In this document: positions 1 through 8,495 of the stretch, in pieces
Numbering within the stretch: position 1 is the stretch's first letter
How the letters are laid out: every line of letters starts with the position of its first letter
NCBI RefSeq assembly: GCF_000285835.1
Contig: NZ_HE978601.1
Location: 406,540-470,539, forward strand
Direction: 5' to 3'
Length of the DNA stretch: 64,000 bases
Source of the DNA: Brevibacterium senegalense
Lineage (GTDB): Bacteria > Actinomycetota > Actinomycetes > Actinomycetales > Brevibacteriaceae
Notes under the pieces: generated by a model
Database searches by the model: none
The model's input: the letters and a program-made list of their open reading frames with translations, nothing else
Told to the model about the DNA's origin: nothing
Made by a program: the position numbers and the translations under genes

Positions 1-48
1 ATGAAGACCGGCACACTCTACGAGCCCCGAGTCCCTGCAGCTGCTTGA
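1..48 (+). CDS. possible 3' end of an upstream gene
   Basis: Frame 1 is open from the first base to a TGA at 46-48 and would encode a 15-residue tail (MKTGTLYEPRVPAAA). No promoter or ribosome binding site can be judged at the window edge, so this is either the end of a truncated upstream gene or chance. From here to 230 I see no gene, hairpin or repeat; it is ordinary intergenic DNA ahead of the tail of the TetR gene. Confidence 0.2.
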   Translation: MKTGTLYEPRVPAAA

Positions 49-230
49 CAACCACCATAGGGACACCCCCCCCTCGCTGCCCGCAACGCGGCCCACGAAC
101 CGGGTCGGTCCGGGCGCGCGGAGCATCTGCGGACAGTCTGATATCGCCACCGACTGTGCGCCAGATCACTATTCAGCCGGCCGCGCCCTCCCCGATCGTG
201 AGTCAAAACCACAGCCGCGAGGCCGCCGTC

Positions 231-812
231 TCACGCCCCATCCGCGATCGCGCGGACCGCGCGCAGCACGACCCCGCGGTCCGGTGCGCGATGCGCGAAG
301 AGCCGGTGGATCGTCCACCCCTCGATGAGCGCGTCGAGAGCCCTCTGCGCGTCCTCGTCGAAGTGGACGGCGAGGCTGCCCCAGCTCACGGCCATCCACT
401 CGCGGCGCACCCGCTCCGCCCCCGCACTGTGGTTCGCGTAGGCGTAGAGCTCGAGGAGCACGACCATCTCCCGCTCATCCGCGTACGCGTCACCGCAGAT
501 GAGGTCCGCCACCGCTGCGCACGCCGCCTCCCGCGACTCCGCCTCCGCAACCGCGCCGCGATAGCGCGCGGCAAGAACTCCCGCCAGCCTGCGGAACGCG
601 CAGACGATGACGTCATCGAGGCTGTCGAAGTGGTAGGTCATTGACCCCAGGGGGATCCCGGCGGCCTCGGCGATGGCCCGATGCGTTGTCCGATCGACCC
701 CGCGGTCCGCGATGACGTCCAGAGCAGTGTCGATGATGAGTCGCCTGCGCGGAGCCTCCTGGTTCCACTCGTCGTCGCTCATGACGGCGGGCGGCTCGTC
801 GCGCGTCGCCAT
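231..812 (-). CDS. TetR-family transcriptional regulator
   Basis: This 193-residue protein has a TetR N-terminal DNA-binding domain: a helix-turn-helix lies around residues 42-62 (TTHRAIAEAAG then SMTYHF). The C-terminal two thirds are helical and variable, as expected for the ligand-binding dimer domain. I place the start at 812 because GGAGGGG lies just upstream; the reading frame runs further upstream without TetR similarity. It is divergent from an MFS transporter, with 109 bp between the two starts. Inference: it represses that transporter, and probably itself, through an operator in the shared region. The ligand is unknown. Confidence 0.9.
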   Translation of the reverse strand: MATRDEPPAVMSDDEWNQEAPRRRLIIDTALDVIADRGVDRTTHRAIAEAAGIPLGSMTYHFDSLDDVIVCAFRRLAGVLAARYRGAVAEAESREAACAAVADLICGDAYADEREMVVLLELYAYANHSAGAERVRREWMAVSWGSLAVHFDEDAQRALDALIEGWTIHRLFAHRAPDRGVVLRAVRAIADGA

Positions 813-921
813 GCTCACACCCCTCCGGTCCGACTGCGCCTGTCGTCCCGCAGTGTACATCTGTACACATTCCGGCCGCACTCCCCCGTCTGCTGCCCGA
901 TCACCCGACAGGAGGCTCCCC
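813..921. promoter_or_regulatory. divergent TetR / MFS control region
   Basis: These 109 bp separate the divergent starts of the TetR regulator and the MFS transporter. A palindromic TGTACA followed by TCTGTACA lies at about 857-867 (tgtacatctgtaca), so the two halves form an 11-14 bp dyad. It is the best operator candidate for the TetR protein. The transporter's ribosome binding site GGAGG is at 911-915. Confidence 0.55.
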
Positions 922-2289
922 ATGACCGACCGCGCCACCGGCACGCACTCCGGCGTCCGTCGTCTCAAGCTCGCCGTCGCCTCAGCGTTCCTCCTGTCCG
1001 GCCTGGGCATGTCCTCGTGGGTGACGCAGACACCGGTGATCCGCGACCTCATCGGCGCGACGACCGCGCAGATGGGCATCGTCCTCTTCGGGGTGTCCCT
1101 GGGATCGATGGCCGGGATCCTCGCCTCCGGGGCCCTCGTCGCCCGCTGGGGCGCCCGCCCCGTCATCGTGTCCGGGACCGCCGGGATCGCGGCGAGCCTG
1201 GGCATCATCACCTGCGGCACCGCACTGGGCAGCGCGACCGTCGTCATGGCGGGCCTGGCCGTGTTCGGGCTGGGGATGGGCTGCGCCGAGGTCGCCATGA
1301 ACGTCGAGGGCGCCGAGGTCGAGACCCGCACCGGCCGCCCGTTCCTCTCCCTGGTCCACGGCAGCTACAGCCTGGGCACACTCGTGGGCTCAGGGCTGGG
1401 AATCGTGGCGGTGAGCTCCGGGATCATGCCGCTCGTCCACCTGCCGGTCATCGGCGCGCTCATCGCGATCGCGCTCCTGCGCGCGGCCCGCGAACTCCCG
1501 CCGGCCACCGGCCGCACCCGGCCCACTGCCCCGGTCACCACCGCCACCGCCGCCGCCACCGTCACCGCAGGTCCCGAGGACAGCGGCCCGCCGCCGCCCG
1601 CACGGGTGGCCGCCTCTGCTCCCGCTGCGACGTCACCGACCGTGGATGGGACAGATGCCACCGCGGCCCACCACGGGCTCCGGAGCGTCGTGGGCCCGCG
1701 CCTGCTGCTCATCGCGCTCATCACGCTGGCGATGGCCCTGACCGAGGGCACCGCGAACGACTGGCTGCCGCTCGTCATGGTCGACGGCCACGGCCTGGAC
1801 CCCCGCGCGGGATCGGCGATGTTCGCGGTGTTCGCGGCCGCGATGACGGTGGGGAGGTTCCTGGGCAACCCGGTGGTCGCCCGGTTCGGTCGCACCCGGG
1901 TGCTGGCGGTGAGCGCGGGATTCGGCGTCCTGGGGCTGGGGCTCGTCTCCTTCGTCGAGCACCTTCCGCTCGCGATCGCCGCGGTCGTGCTGTGGGGCCT
2001 GGGCACGTCCCTGGGCTTCCCGGTGGCGATCTCTGCCGCGGGCTCCAGCGGGCCCGGCGCCGCATCGCGCATCGCGGTCGCGTCCATGATCGGCTACCTC
2101 GCGCTGCTCGCGGGACCGCCTGTCCTGGGCTTCGCCGGGGAGCACTGGGGGCTGCGCGCGGCACTCCTCATCCCGCTGGCCGTCATGGTGCTGGCGATCC
2201 CGACCGCGCGCGCCGCGCGCCCCGTGGACCAGGGCGCGCGGCGAGAGGTGGTCAGTACATCGCGTGCTGGCCGCCGTCGATCGGGATGA
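922..2289 (+). CDS. MFS transporter, YbjJ-like
   Basis: This 455-residue major facilitator protein has about 12 hydrophobic segments. The motif-A-like loop (GALVARWGARPV) sits between segments 2 and 3. A long Thr/Ala/Pro-rich loop at residues about 190-257 joins the two six-helix halves. The start at 922 has GGAGG seven bases upstream. It is divergent from a TetR regulator that probably controls it, and its 3' end overlaps the convergent SDR gene by 38 bp. The substrate cannot be read from the sequence. Drug, sugar or small-metabolite efflux are all possible for the family. Confidence 0.88.
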   Translation: MTDRATGTHSGVRRLKLAVASAFLLSGLGMSSWVTQTPVIRDLIGATTAQMGIVLFGVSLGSMAGILASGALVARWGARPVIVSGTAGIAASLGIITCGTALGSATVVMAGLAVFGLGMGCAEVAMNVEGAEVETRTGRPFLSLVHGSYSLGTLVGSGLGIVAVSSGIMPLVHLPVIGALIAIALLRAARELPPATGRTRPTAPVTTATAAATVTAGPEDSGPPPPARVAASAPAATSPTVDGTDATAAHHGLRSVVGPRLLLIALITLAMALTEGTANDWLPLVMVDGHGLDPRAGSAMFAVFAAAMTVGRFLGNPVVARFGRTRVLAVSAGFGVLGLGLVSFVEHLPLAIAAVVLWGLGTSLGFPVAISAAGSSGPGAASRIAVASMIGYLALLAGPPVLGFAGEHWGLRAALLIPLAVMVLAIPTARAARPVDQGARREVVSTSRAGRRRSG

Positions 2290-3034
2290 CGGTGCCGTTG
2301 ATGAACCCGGAGTCGTCCGACAGCAGGAACGCGACGAGTGCCGCGACCTCCTCCGGCTGGCCGAAGCGCTTCATGGGGTTGACCGACACGAACTCCTTGC
2401 CGGCCGCCTCCCAGTTCTCGCCGCCCAGCTGACGCAACGACCCCTCGACCATCGCAGTCATGATGGCGCCCGGCGCGATCGCGTTGATGCTGATGCCGTG
2501 CTCGCCGTACTCGCGCGCGGAGTTGCGGGTCAGGCCCACGACGCCGTGCTTCGAGGCGGCGTAGCCGGACTGGTTGCCCACGCCGCGGATGCCGCCCACG
2601 GACGCGGTGTTGACGATCGAGCCGGAGCCCTGCTTCCGCATCTGCTTGAGGACCGCCGCCATGCCCGCGAACACACCCGTGAGGTTGACCGCGACGACCT
2701 TGGCGAACTCGTCGTCCCCGAAGTCCTCCGTGAGGTTCTGCTTCCCCTCGATGCCCGCGTTGTTGAAGAACCCGTCGATCGAGCCGAAGGTCTCCACCGC
2801 CACGTCGGCGTAGCGCTGGACGTCCTCCGACTTCGTCACGTTCGCGGTGACGACCTCGACACCACCGGTCCCGCCGGCCTCGGCGATCTGCTGCTTCGTC
2901 TGCGCGAGGCCCTCCTCGCTCATGTCGACGAGCACGAGGTTCGCGCCCTCCTGTGCGAGGCGGACGGCGGTGGCCTGTCCCAGACCCGAGCCCGCGCCCG
3001 TGATGATGACTGTCTTCCCGTCGAATCGTGCCAT
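2252..3034 (-). CDS. SDR-family oxidoreductase
   Basis: This 260-residue classical short-chain dehydrogenase/reductase has the full family signature. TGAGSGLG for NAD(P) binding is at residues 12-19, NNAG is at 91-94, catalytic Ser is at 145, and Tyr158-x3-Lys162 completes the active site. Asp at the end of the second strand (LVLVD) suggests NAD rather than NADP. The start at 3034 has AGGAG about 12 bases upstream. The gene is convergent with the MFS gene and overlaps its 3' end. The substrate is unknown; many relatives are annotated as glucose or 3-oxoacyl-ACP dehydrogenases without proof. Confidence 0.9.
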   Translation of the reverse strand: MARFDGKTVIITGAGSGLGQATAVRLAQEGANLVLVDMSEEGLAQTKQQIAEAGGTGGVEVVTANVTKSEDVQRYADVAVETFGSIDGFFNNAGIEGKQNLTEDFGDDEFAKVVAVNLTGVFAGMAAVLKQMRKQGSGSIVNTASVGGIRGVGNQSGYAASKHGVVGLTRNSAREYGEHGISINAIAPGAIMTAMVEGSLRQLGGENWEAAGKEFVSVNPMKRFGQPEEVAALVAFLLSDDSGFINGTVIPIDGGQHAMY

Positions 3035-3232
3035 GTGCGATCTCACTCCTGTGACGTCGATCGGTGAGCACCTCGGCCTGTGCATTCAGCCTCGCCACTC
3101 ACCCGGTGGTGAGGGGTTCATACCCCTCACCAGGCACAACGGACGAACGAAGCGCGACATTCCACGGTTCCCCATGAACTGGGGCACAGCCCCCCATCAG
3201 CGGGGGCACAGGCACCGGACCGGGCCCCGGGG

Positions 3233-4018
3233 TCAGCGGCGGCGGGCGGCCCTCTCGGCCTCGGCCTCGGCGACGAGGGCACGGATGGCGGACATGATCT
3301 GCTCGGTGAGCTCGCGACGCTGGGGACCGGCGGGATTGGCCCGCGGCGGCGCCGGGATCGCCTTGCCGAAGGTGATGGAGAAGGTCTTGGGCTGCGGGGC
3401 CTTCGCGTCGACGGGCATGACGTCCTCCGTGCCCACCAGACCCACGGGCACGATCGTCGCGCCCGTGCGGATCGCAAGCTCTGCGGCACCGGTCTTGCCG
3501 GCCCCGATCTTGCCGTCGCGGCTGCGGGTGCCCTCCGGGTAGATGCCGAAGACGCCGCCGGCGCGCAGGATCTCCTCGCCCACCTCCAGCGCCTTGACCG
3601 CAGCGGCGGCAGAGCCGCGCTCCACGGGGAACGCGCCCACGGCCGTCATGAATCCGCCCACCATCATGTTGATGGGATTGCGTCGCTCGAAGTACTCCGC
3701 CTTCGCCATGAAGCTCACGCGCCGGGGGGCCAGGGCGGACAGGTAGATCGAGTCCGCGAAGGACCGATGATTGCTGGCGATGATGACGGGACCCGTCTTG
3801 GGGACGTTCGTGACCCCCGTGACGGTGGGACGGTGCGCAGTCTTGATCGACCCGCGGAACACGGAGCGCATCGCGCGGTACCGGAGGCTGCTCTCGTCAT
3901 CCAGACCGCCGGTCAGGACGCGCCGGCGCGCCTTCGACGGTGACGTCTTCGGGGCGACCTCCATCTCCGAGCCCACCGGTCGCTGCTCGCCCGTGGTGTC
4001 GTCCGTGTCGTGACTCAT
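3233..4018 (-). CDS. 1-acyl-sn-glycerol-3-phosphate acyltransferase (PlsC family)
   Basis: This 261-residue protein carries the LPLAT signatures NHRSFAD (His84-x4-Asp89, catalytic) and PEGTRS (162-165, phosphate binding). It most likely acylates lysophosphatidic acid at the inner membrane face. The first about 45 residues are polar and look like a disordered leader. The start at 4018 has GGAGG but with a long 14-base spacing; an internal Met could also serve. A TACGAT box at 4124-4119 on the minus strand may be its -10. It is a stand-alone gene between an SDR and an MFS gene. Confidence 0.87.
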   Translation of the reverse strand: MSHDTDDTTGEQRPVGSEMEVAPKTSPSKARRRVLTGGLDDESSLRYRAMRSVFRGSIKTAHRPTVTGVTNVPKTGPVIIASNHRSFADSIYLSALAPRRVSFMAKAEYFERRNPINMMVGGFMTAVGAFPVERGSAAAAVKALEVGEEILRAGGVFGIYPEGTRSRDGKIGAGKTGAAELAIRTGATIVPVGLVGTEDVMPVDAKAPQPKTFSITFGKAIPAPPRANPAGPQRRELTEQIMSAIRALVAEAEAERAARRR

Positions 4019-4378
4019 GACGTGGCTGTCGTCCTCCCGTGCGCAGACGCGATGCGCGACCCGCGGGTCGCGCGATCCGGACTGCACCAGCATCCATTTC
4101 TGATCGATCGTTGAGAACATCGTAACCACCCGCTGCGCGCGGGACGCGCATCGCTGACTCGCCCCCGGTCCACGCCGGGGCGAGGCACGACGTCACCCTG
4201 CGTATGACGCCGTGCGTCGCGCTGCGGGTGAGTCCGCTCACGGACGCCCGTTCCACCTGTGCCCCGCAGGCTTCGAGTCGTAGGCTTGTGCGGTCGCCGC
4301 GGCGCCGGCATCGCTGCGCGCTGGGCGTCCCCATCCCCTGCGTCCCCTCCTCCTCGGCTCGCCCTGATCGGAGTCCCC
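4019..4378. promoter_or_regulatory. 360-bp divergent intergenic region
   Basis: This region between plsC (minus) and an MFS transporter (plus) has no convincing gene. It holds a minus-strand -10-like TACGAT at 4124-4119 for the acyltransferase and a plus-strand TAGGCT at 4281-4286 for the transporter. An inverted repeat centred near 4063 (cgcgacccgcgggtcgcg) could form a hairpin in the acyltransferase leader. I see no riboswitch. Confidence 0.4.
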
Positions 4379-5590
4379 ATGTCGCGTGCCCCGTCCGCCG
4401 GCGGCCCCGCCGCCGCTCCCCGCTCGACCGGTCTGGCGCTCACCGCGCTGGCCGCCGGCGGCTTCGCGGTGGGCACGACGGAGTTCGCCTCCATGACTCT
4501 GCTGCCGTGGATCGCGGAGGACCTGGGGACCACGATCCCGCAGGCCGCGATGGCTGTGAGCGCCTATGCGATCGGCGTCGTCGTGGGCGCACCGCTCTTC
4601 ACGGCACTCACCCCGCGGATGGACCGCCGCCTGCTCCTCATCCTGGCCGCCGCGGTCTTCACCCTGGGCAACCTCGCGACGATCCTCTCGACCACTCTGC
4701 CCGTTCTGGTCGCCGTCCGCTTCATCACGGGCCTGCCGCACGGGATCACGCTGGGGATCGCAGCGATCGTCGCGGCCTCCCTGGTCCCGCCGGAGAAGTC
4801 CGGCACTGCGATCTCCCGGACCATGCTGGGGCTCACGATCGCGAACATCGTGGGCGTGCCGGCAGCCACCGCACTGGGCAGCGCCCTGGGCTGGCGGGCC
4901 GCCTACATCGTCATCGCGGGCGTGGGACTCGCGACGATCGTCGGACTGCTGGCGTTCCTGCCGGCCGTCCCCGCGAAACCCACCTCGTCCGCCCGTGCGG
5001 AGCTCGCCAGCATGCTGCGCCCGCAGATCTGGCTGCCGCTGCTGGCGGGTGCTGTGGGCTTCGGCGGCTCCTTCGCGCTCTACACCTACATCACGCCCAC
5101 GGTCACCCAGGTGACGGGGATCCCGCACAGCCTGCTGCCGTGGGTGCTGGTCCTCTACGGCTGCGGCATGACCGCGGGCTCGCTGGTGGCCGGACCCTGC
5201 CTGGATCGCTCGATCGACAAGTCCGCGCTGGCCGGCGTCGTGGGCATGGGTGTCATCCTCGCCCTCTTCGCGGTCTTCGCCCACCTGTGGTGGGTCGCCC
5301 TGCCGCTGCTGTTCCTCATCGGCATCGCGACGAGCCTCTTCACGAACGGCCTGCAGGCGCGCCTGCTGCGGGAATCGCCCGAGGCCCCCAACATGTCCGC
5401 TGCCATGAACCACGCCGCCTTCAACGCGGCGAACGCGCTGGGCGCCTACCTGGGCGGCCTCGTCGTGGCCGCCGGACTGGGCTACCGAGCACCGGCCGCC
5501 GTGGGTGTCCTGTGCTCGATCGCCGGCACCGCGATCCTCATCCTGGCACTGGGGCTGGGCCGTCGCCGGCACCGCACGCGCGTCGTGTGA
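4379..5590 (+). CDS. MFS transporter, AraJ/sugar-efflux-like (DHA1)
   Basis: This 403-residue, 12-segment major facilitator begins with the segment typical of the AraJ/Cmr branch of DHA1 exporters (GTTEFASMTLLPWIAEDLG). That branch includes sugar efflux and chloramphenicol exporters. The start at 4379 is the first ATG before the conserved region; the preceding CGGAG serves as a weak ribosome binding site. The gene stands alone, with a -10-like TAGGCT about 100 bp upstream. The substrate cannot be determined. Confidence 0.85.
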   Translation: MSRAPSAGGPAAAPRSTGLALTALAAGGFAVGTTEFASMTLLPWIAEDLGTTIPQAAMAVSAYAIGVVVGAPLFTALTPRMDRRLLLILAAAVFTLGNLATILSTTLPVLVAVRFITGLPHGITLGIAAIVAASLVPPEKSGTAISRTMLGLTIANIVGVPAATALGSALGWRAAYIVIAGVGLATIVGLLAFLPAVPAKPTSSARAELASMLRPQIWLPLLAGAVGFGGSFALYTYITPTVTQVTGIPHSLLPWVLVLYGCGMTAGSLVAGPCLDRSIDKSALAGVVGMGVILALFAVFAHLWWVALPLLFLIGIATSLFTNGLQARLLRESPEAPNMSAAMNHAAFNAANALGAYLGGLVVAAGLGYRAPAAVGVLCSIAGTAILILALGLGRRRHRTRVV

Positions 5591-5699
5591 GGACACCGCA
5601 CCCGCGCTGTGTGAGGACCGGTCCGCATCATACGAAGGCCCTGCACGCGTCCCCGTGAGTACGGTCGCGTAACGAATGCGGCACCGCCCGTGCCCAGTG

Positions 5700-5729
5700 G
5701 TGACGCGTGACGCAGTGCACAGGTATATT
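5700..5729 (+). promoter_or_regulatory. promoter of the amino-acid ABC transporter operon
   Basis: A -35-like GTGACG at 5700-5705 and a -10 TATATT at 5724-5729 are 18 bp apart. This is the most AT-rich stretch in the intergenic region. Transcription would start near 5736 and leave a leader of about 75 nt before the substrate-binding protein gene. Confidence 0.5.
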
Positions 5730-5811
5730 CCAGTGGTATGTCCGCGGCCCGGGCAGGTCGGACCATGACGATCAGACGCACGTGCCGCACCCTGCTCTTC
5801 TGGAGGCACCT

Positions 5812-6639
5812 GTGAAGAAGATCCTTCCGGCCTGCGCCCTGGGCGCCGCGGCCCTGCTGGCCCTGTCCGCGTGCGGCGGTGGCGGCGATGAGGAAGCGGA
5901 GACGGAGGCCGGTGGCGTGCAGCTGGTGAACGCCGGCACGCTGACGCTCTGCTCCGACATCCCCTACGAGCCGTTCGAGTTCGTCCAGGAAGGTGAGAAC
6001 GTGGGCCTCGACATCGACCTGGCGCAGGCCACGGCCGACGACCTGGGTGTCGAGCTGGAGGTCATCACGACCGCGTTCGAGGCGATCCAGTCCGGTTCCG
6101 CCCTGGACACCGACCAGTGCGACATCGCGCTGTCCGGCATGACGATCACGGAGGAGCGCGCCTCGCAGATGGACTTCTCGAAGCCGTACCTCAAGGACAA
6201 CCTGGCGCTCATGACCAAGAAGGACTCGGACATCACGTCCATCGAGGACCTGCAGGGTGAGAAGGCCGGCGTCCAGCAGGCGACGACCGGTGAGGCGTAC
6301 GCGACGGACAACGGCGTGGAGCCGGTCCAGTTCGAGGACGCGGGTCTCATGACCCAGGGCATCCAGTCCGGTCAGGTCGACGCGGTCATCGCGAACATCT
6401 CCACGATCTACGCGGCGACGGAGTCCGACGACTCGCTCACCCTCGTCGAGGAGTACGACACCGGCGAGGTGATCGGTGCGGCCGTCAAGATGGGCAACAC
6501 CGCGCTGCTGGAGCAGTTCGAGACGACGATGACTGATCTGCGCGAGACCGGCGAGTACGACGACCTGGTCGACCAGTGGTTCGGCGAGGTCGCCGACGCC
6601 GCACGCCTCAGCCAGGAGGAGGCGGACGCGGCCTCCTGA
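5812..6639 (+). CDS. amino-acid ABC transporter substrate-binding lipoprotein
   Basis: This 275-residue family 3 periplasmic-binding-type protein has a lipoprotein signal with lipobox LSAC (Cys21), followed by a Gly/acidic linker. The binding fold begins at LTLCSDIPYEPFEF and includes the family motif GxDIDLAQA (here VGLDIDLAQA). It captures a polar amino acid or similar compound outside the membrane. The GTG start at 5812 follows TGGAGG by six bases and gives the correct signal peptide. Permease and ATPase genes follow, forming one transport operon; a hairpin lies after this gene. Confidence 0.93.
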   Translation: MKKILPACALGAAALLALSACGGGGDEEAETEAGGVQLVNAGTLTLCSDIPYEPFEFVQEGENVGLDIDLAQATADDLGVELEVITTAFEAIQSGSALDTDQCDIALSGMTITEERASQMDFSKPYLKDNLALMTKKDSDITSIEDLQGEKAGVQQATTGEAYATDNGVEPVQFEDAGLMTQGIQSGQVDAVIANISTIYAATESDDSLTLVEEYDTGEVIGAAVKMGNTALLEQFETTMTDLRETGEYDDLVDQWFGEVADAARLSQEEADAAS

Positions 6640-6672
6640 CCGGCAGCGCCCCGCATCCCGTGGAGGGCGCTC

Positions 6673-6707
6673 GGGGCCATCGTGCACTACTGTGTGCCGA
6701 TGGCCCC
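6673..6707 (+). terminator. intercistronic hairpin after the binding-protein gene
   Basis: A 10-bp perfect stem (6673-6682 with 6698-6707) encloses a 15-nt loop that can itself pair in part. There is no U-tract. Placed between the binding protein and the permease, it probably stabilises the upstream mRNA or attenuates transcription, giving excess binding protein, as is common in ABC operons. Confidence 0.55.
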
Positions 6708-6777
6708 GGCGTCCATTCACTCCGGCGCCCCGTCGGAGCCCCGACACTGCATCCGCCTCTGACCGAGGAGTCCTCCC

Positions 6778-7596
6778 GTGTCAACCGCCATCCGCCAGCG
6801 CACGTCCCTGAGTCCGCGCCAGCGCGCGAAGATCAACCGGAACGTCCAGTACGCGATCCTCATCGCGGTCGTGCTGATCGCCGGTGTCCTCACCGACTGG
6901 GGCACGGTGGGCGAGAAGTTCTTCAACCCCGCCGTCATCGCCGACCAGTTCCCCGAGGTCGTCACGACGGCGCTCAAGAACACGATCATCTACACCGCGC
7001 TGGGCTTCGTCCTGGGCCTGGCCCTGGGCCTGTTGCTGGCGCTCATGAAGATCTCCCCGGTCGCGCCCTACCGCTGGATCGCGACCCTCTACATCGAGTT
7101 CTTCCGCGGCGTGCCCGCACTGCTGGTCTTCATCGCATTCGGCTACGCCGTCCCCTACGCGTTCGGCATCCGGATCGACACGTACATGACGGTCATGCTG
7201 GCGCTGGGCATCGTCGAGTCCGCCTACATCGCAGAGACGCTGCGCGCCGGACTGCAGGCCGTCCCCAAGGGCCAGTACGAGGCCGCCCGCTCCCTGGGAA
7301 TGTCGAACAGCCGCGCGATGATCACGATCGTCATCCCGCAGGCGGTGCGCATCATCCTGCCGCCGCTCACCAACGAGATCATCATGATGACGAAGGACTC
7401 CTCGCTCATCTACCTGCTGGGACTGACCGCCAGCCAGTACGAGCTGGCGAAATTCGGCCGCGAGGCGATCTCCTCGCCCGAGGCCGGCCTCACCCCCCTG
7501 GTCGTCGCCGGTGCCGCGTACCTCGTCATCACAGTCCCGCTGGGCATCCTGGCCCGCAAGTTCGAGTCCCGCACCGCGAAGCTGTCCCGAGAATAG
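6778..7596 (+). CDS. amino-acid ABC transporter permease (HisM/GlnP type)
   Basis: This 272-residue membrane permease starts its His/Glu/Gln/Arg-type transmembrane domain at VVTTALKNTIIYTALG. The EAA loop is recognisable as YIAETLRAGLQAVPKGQYEAARSLGM, which contacts the ATPase. About five membrane helices are visible. The GTG start at 6778 has GGAG at a suitable distance. It lies between the substrate-binding lipoprotein and the ATPase genes, so the three form a complete importer, probably with a homodimeric permease because only one permease gene is present. Confidence 0.93.
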   Translation: MSTAIRQRTSLSPRQRAKINRNVQYAILIAVVLIAGVLTDWGTVGEKFFNPAVIADQFPEVVTTALKNTIIYTALGFVLGLALGLLLALMKISPVAPYRWIATLYIEFFRGVPALLVFIAFGYAVPYAFGIRIDTYMTVMLALGIVESAYIAETLRAGLQAVPKGQYEAARSLGMSNSRAMITIVIPQAVRIILPPLTNEIIMMTKDSSLIYLLGLTASQYELAKFGREAISSPEAGLTPLVVAGAAYLVITVPLGILARKFESRTAKLSRE

Positions 7597-7647
7597 GGGA
7601 CGGGTCCGCCCCACCCCGCCCCTCCGGCACCCGCACTAGGAGCCTTC

Positions 7648-8472
7648 ATGACCACCTCCACATCCTCCCCTTCGCAGCCCGCTGACGCAGGCCGACCCGG
7701 TCCGGTGACCACGGCCTCGGCGCAGGGTTGCACGATCACGGACCTTCACAAGTCCTACGGCGACGTCGAGGTCCTCAAGGGCATCAGCCTGAATGTGGAG
7801 CCCGGCGAGGTCGTGTGCCTCATCGGCCCGTCCGGATCCGGCAAGTCGACGCTGCTGCGCTGCATCAACCTGCTGGAGGAGCCCAACGGCGGGTCGATCA
7901 CGGTCGCGGGCTTCGACGCGACGGACCCGGACGTGCAGATCGATGCGATGCGCGCGCAGGTGGGCATGGTCTTCCAGAGCTTCAACCTGTTCCCGCACAT
8001 GACCGCGCTGGAGAACTGCTCGATCGCGCAGCGGCGCGTGCGCGGGCGGTCGAAGGAGGAGGCGGACGCCGTCTCGCGCACGAATCTGGAGAACGTGGGC
8101 CTGGCGCACCTGGCCGACCGCTACCCGGACCAGCTGTCCGGCGGTCAGCAGCAGCGCGTCGCGATCGCCCGGGCGCTGGCGATGGAGCCGTCGCTCATGC
8201 TGTTCGACGAGCCCACCTCCGCACTGGACCCGGAGACGGTGGGCGACGTGCTGGGCGTCATGCGCCAGCTGGCGGAGGCCGGCATGACGATGGTCGTCGT
8301 GACCCACGAGATGGGCTTCGCCCGCGATGTCGCGGACCGCGTCGTCTTCATGGACGGCGGCGTGCTGGTCGAAGAGGGCCCCGCGCAGGAGGTCATCGGC
8401 AACCCGCAGCACGAGCGCACCCAGTCGTTCCTGGCCCGCGTCCTGCATGCGGACGGCACGCTGGACGGCTGA
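7648..8472 (+). CDS. amino-acid ABC transporter ATP-binding protein (GlnQ type)
   Basis: This 274-residue ATPase has Walker [10 protein letters not shown] (60-68), the Q-loop VFQ, the signature LSGGQ (163-167) and Walker B LMLFDEP (183-189), followed by the switch histidine in VVTHEM. These match the polar-amino-acid subfamily. An N-terminal Ser/Thr/Pro-rich extension of about 27 residues precedes the conserved start. It powers the importer made with the two upstream gene products. A ThDP enzyme gene starts 23 bp after its stop and is probably co-transcribed. Confidence 0.95.
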   Translation: MTTSTSSPSQPADAGRPGPVTTASAQGCTITDLHKSYGDVEVLKGISLNVEPGEVVCLIGPSGSGKSTLLRCINLLEEPNGGSITVAGFDATDPDVQIDAMRAQVGMVFQSFNLFPHMTALENCSIAQRRVRGRSKEEADAVSRTNLENVGLAHLADRYPDQLSGGQQQRVAIARALAMEPSLMLFDEPTSALDPETVGDVLGVMRQLAEAGMTMVVVTHEMGFARDVADRVVFMDGGVLVEEGPAQEVIGNPQHERTQSFLARVLHADGTLDG

Positions 8473-8495
8473 GCCCGCGTGATAGGGATGAGGGT

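Noticed and set aside
2264-3067. Long open frames antisense to the SDR, MFS and pur genes
   Set aside because: High GC produces long shadow frames. The true frame has family motifs, ribosome binding sites and sensible starts, and the others lack these.
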